The notes below the pieces were generated by a model. It did not search any database and was not told where the DNA came from. It was given only the letters and a program-made list of their open reading frames with translations. Source: Chloroflexota bacterium (GTDB lineage Bacteria; Chloroflexota; Limnocylindria; P2-11E). Taken from it: 10,704 nucleotides of DNA. Shown here in pieces: positions 9,952 to 10,704 of the stretch (within the stretch, counting starts at the first letter, position 1; every line of letters begins with the position of its first letter). The DNA lies in contig VBGU01000020.1 of assembly GCA_005881085.1 (NCBI GenBank), positions 1 through 10,704 on the forward strand, given 5' to 3'. The translations under genes were made by a program, and so were the position numbers.

Positions 9952-10704
9952 CTACACGAAACGCTCCGCGCGCCACTCGATGCCGAGCTCGCTCGGCGGC
10001 GCCATGTAGCCGAGCAGCGCGGATGACGCGACGACCGCGGGGCTCGCGAGGTAGCCGAGGCCACCGACGCCCATGCGGTTGGTCCAGTTGCGGTTGAACG
10101 AGGTGATCGCGCTCTCGCCTTTCTTTAGGGCGTCGGGTCCCTGGCCGAAACACGGCCCGCACCACGACTCGCGGATCTCGGCGCCGGCGGCACGGAAGAC
10201 GTCGGCGATCGACTCGCCGTCGAGGCGCGGATCCGTCTTCTCGATGTCGCGTTTCACGGCGCCCGATCCCGGGAAGACGACGAACTCTTTGGCGGCGCGC
10301 GTCGTTCCCTTCGCGCGCGCCGCGCGGATGACGAGCGCCGCCTCCAGGAGATCGCTGTATCCGCCGTTCGTGCACGATCCGATGAACGCCTTGTCGAAGG
10401 TGATCCGCTCGCGCGCGATCTCCGTCGCCGGGAATGCGTTCGCGGGACTGAACGGCTTGGCGATGAGCGGCACGACCTCGGAGAGATCGAGCGTTTCGTC
10501 GATCTCGTAGACCGCGTCCTCGCCCGGCGCGAATCGCGGGTAGGGAAACTCGGTCGCGCCTTTCTCGCGGTACCACGCATACGTGAGGTCGTCGGGCGCG
10601 AAGATCCCGTTCAGCGCCTCGCCCTCGGCCATCATGTTCGCGATCGTGTTGCGGTAGCTCATGGGGAGCTGCATGTGGGCATCGACGAACTCGACGCTCA
10701 TGCC
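9952..10704 (-). CDS. Aconitase-family hydratase large subunit, C-terminal part
   Basis: The gene enters from the right edge; the codon at 10704-10702 (Gly) precedes Met 10701, so the visible part is 250 residues without the true start. Numbered from Met 10701, RNTIANMMAEGEALNGIFAPDD (17-38) is the aconitase/LeuC substrate-domain block. Cluster ligands are Cys110 in IGSCTNGGYSDL and Cys181/Cys184 in CGPCFGQGPD, and SFNRNWTNRMG is the substrate arginine region. The CGPC spacing and SFNRNWTNR are closer to aconitases and homoaconitases than to the LeuC of this window, which has CSMC and STSNRNFEGR. No swivel domain follows; it would have to be a separate gene upstream, outside the window. Citrate/isocitrate, homocitrate or dimethylmalate-type substrates are all possible. 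The stop is TAG at 9954-9952, followed by a hairpin. Confidence 0.88.
   Translation of the reverse strand, partial: GMSVEFVDAHMQLPMSYRNTIANMMAEGEALNGIFAPDDLTYAWYREKGATEFPYPRFAPGEDAVYEIDETLDLSEVVPLIAKPFSPANAFPATEIARERITFDKAFIGSCTNGGYSDLLEAALVIRAARAKGTTRAAKEFVVFPGSGAVKRDIEKTDPRLDGESIADVFRAAGAEIRESWCGPCFGQGPDALKKGESAITSFNRNWTNRMGVGGLGYLASPAVVASSALLGYMAPPSELGIEWRAERFV

Noticed and set aside
9527..10576. Minus-strand open frame of 349 codons overlapping the hydratase
   Set aside because: It is the +1 frame shadow of the hydratase gene and crosses the miniprotein and the membrane-protein gene. The composition is Arg-rich and there is no domain.

Overview
The window is GC-rich, densely packed bacterial chromosome. 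Four things point to Chloroflexota (Limnocylindria- or Ellin6529-like soil/freshwater lineages), with Actinomycetota as the alternative: two deazaflavin (F420)-type LLM oxidoreductases, several start codons that look leaderless, Pro/Ser/Thr-rich membrane-anchored proteins, and a thrC gene followed by a CysO-like sulfur carrier. The assignment is an inference from gene content. I see no rRNA, tRNA, IS element, CRISPR array or phage gene.

Left part (1-3191). A minus-strand operon carries a short transketolase N-subunit, a transketolase C-subunit and an F420-type LLM oxidoreductase cut by the left edge. The three are joined by 4-bp ATGA overlaps. It diverges from soxR, which retains all four [2Fe-2S] cysteines. 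The gap between them holds an 18-bp dyad resembling the enterobacterial SoxR box (12 of 18 bases). It is placed in a TTGACT-19 bp-TAAGGT promoter with the same geometry as E. coli soxS. SoxR therefore probably activates the transketolase/LLM operon. A Pro-rich lipoprotein converges on soxR.

Middle part (3275-8170). A plus-strand amino-acid operon starts with a leader that looks like a translation-coupled attenuator. It has a 23-codon leader peptide, a 12-bp antiterminator that uses the last leader codons, and a 10-bp GC-rich terminator just before the thrC ribosome binding site. Next come threonine synthase and then an unusual single ORF. That ORF fuses a CysO/MoaD-like ubiquitin-fold sulfur carrier, still ending in Ser-Gly-Gly, to a complete fold-type I PLP aminotransferase. 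leuC and leuD (isopropylmalate isomerase) follow. The set covers threonine, a sulfur carrier, a transaminase and leucine synthesis, with short gaps or overlaps between genes.

Right part (8182-10704). A second LLM oxidoreductase (MSMEG_2516-like) and a tiny C2H2 zinc-finger protein end the plus-strand run. On the minus strand, entering from the right edge, are the C-terminal half of an aconitase-family hydratase, a GC hairpin, a 39-residue single-pass membrane miniprotein and a Ser/Pro/Thr-rich membrane-anchored protein. The last of these ends exactly where the zinc-finger gene ends.

The three strongest leads are the sulfur-carrier/aminotransferase fusion, the thrC leader attenuator and the SoxR-box promoter.
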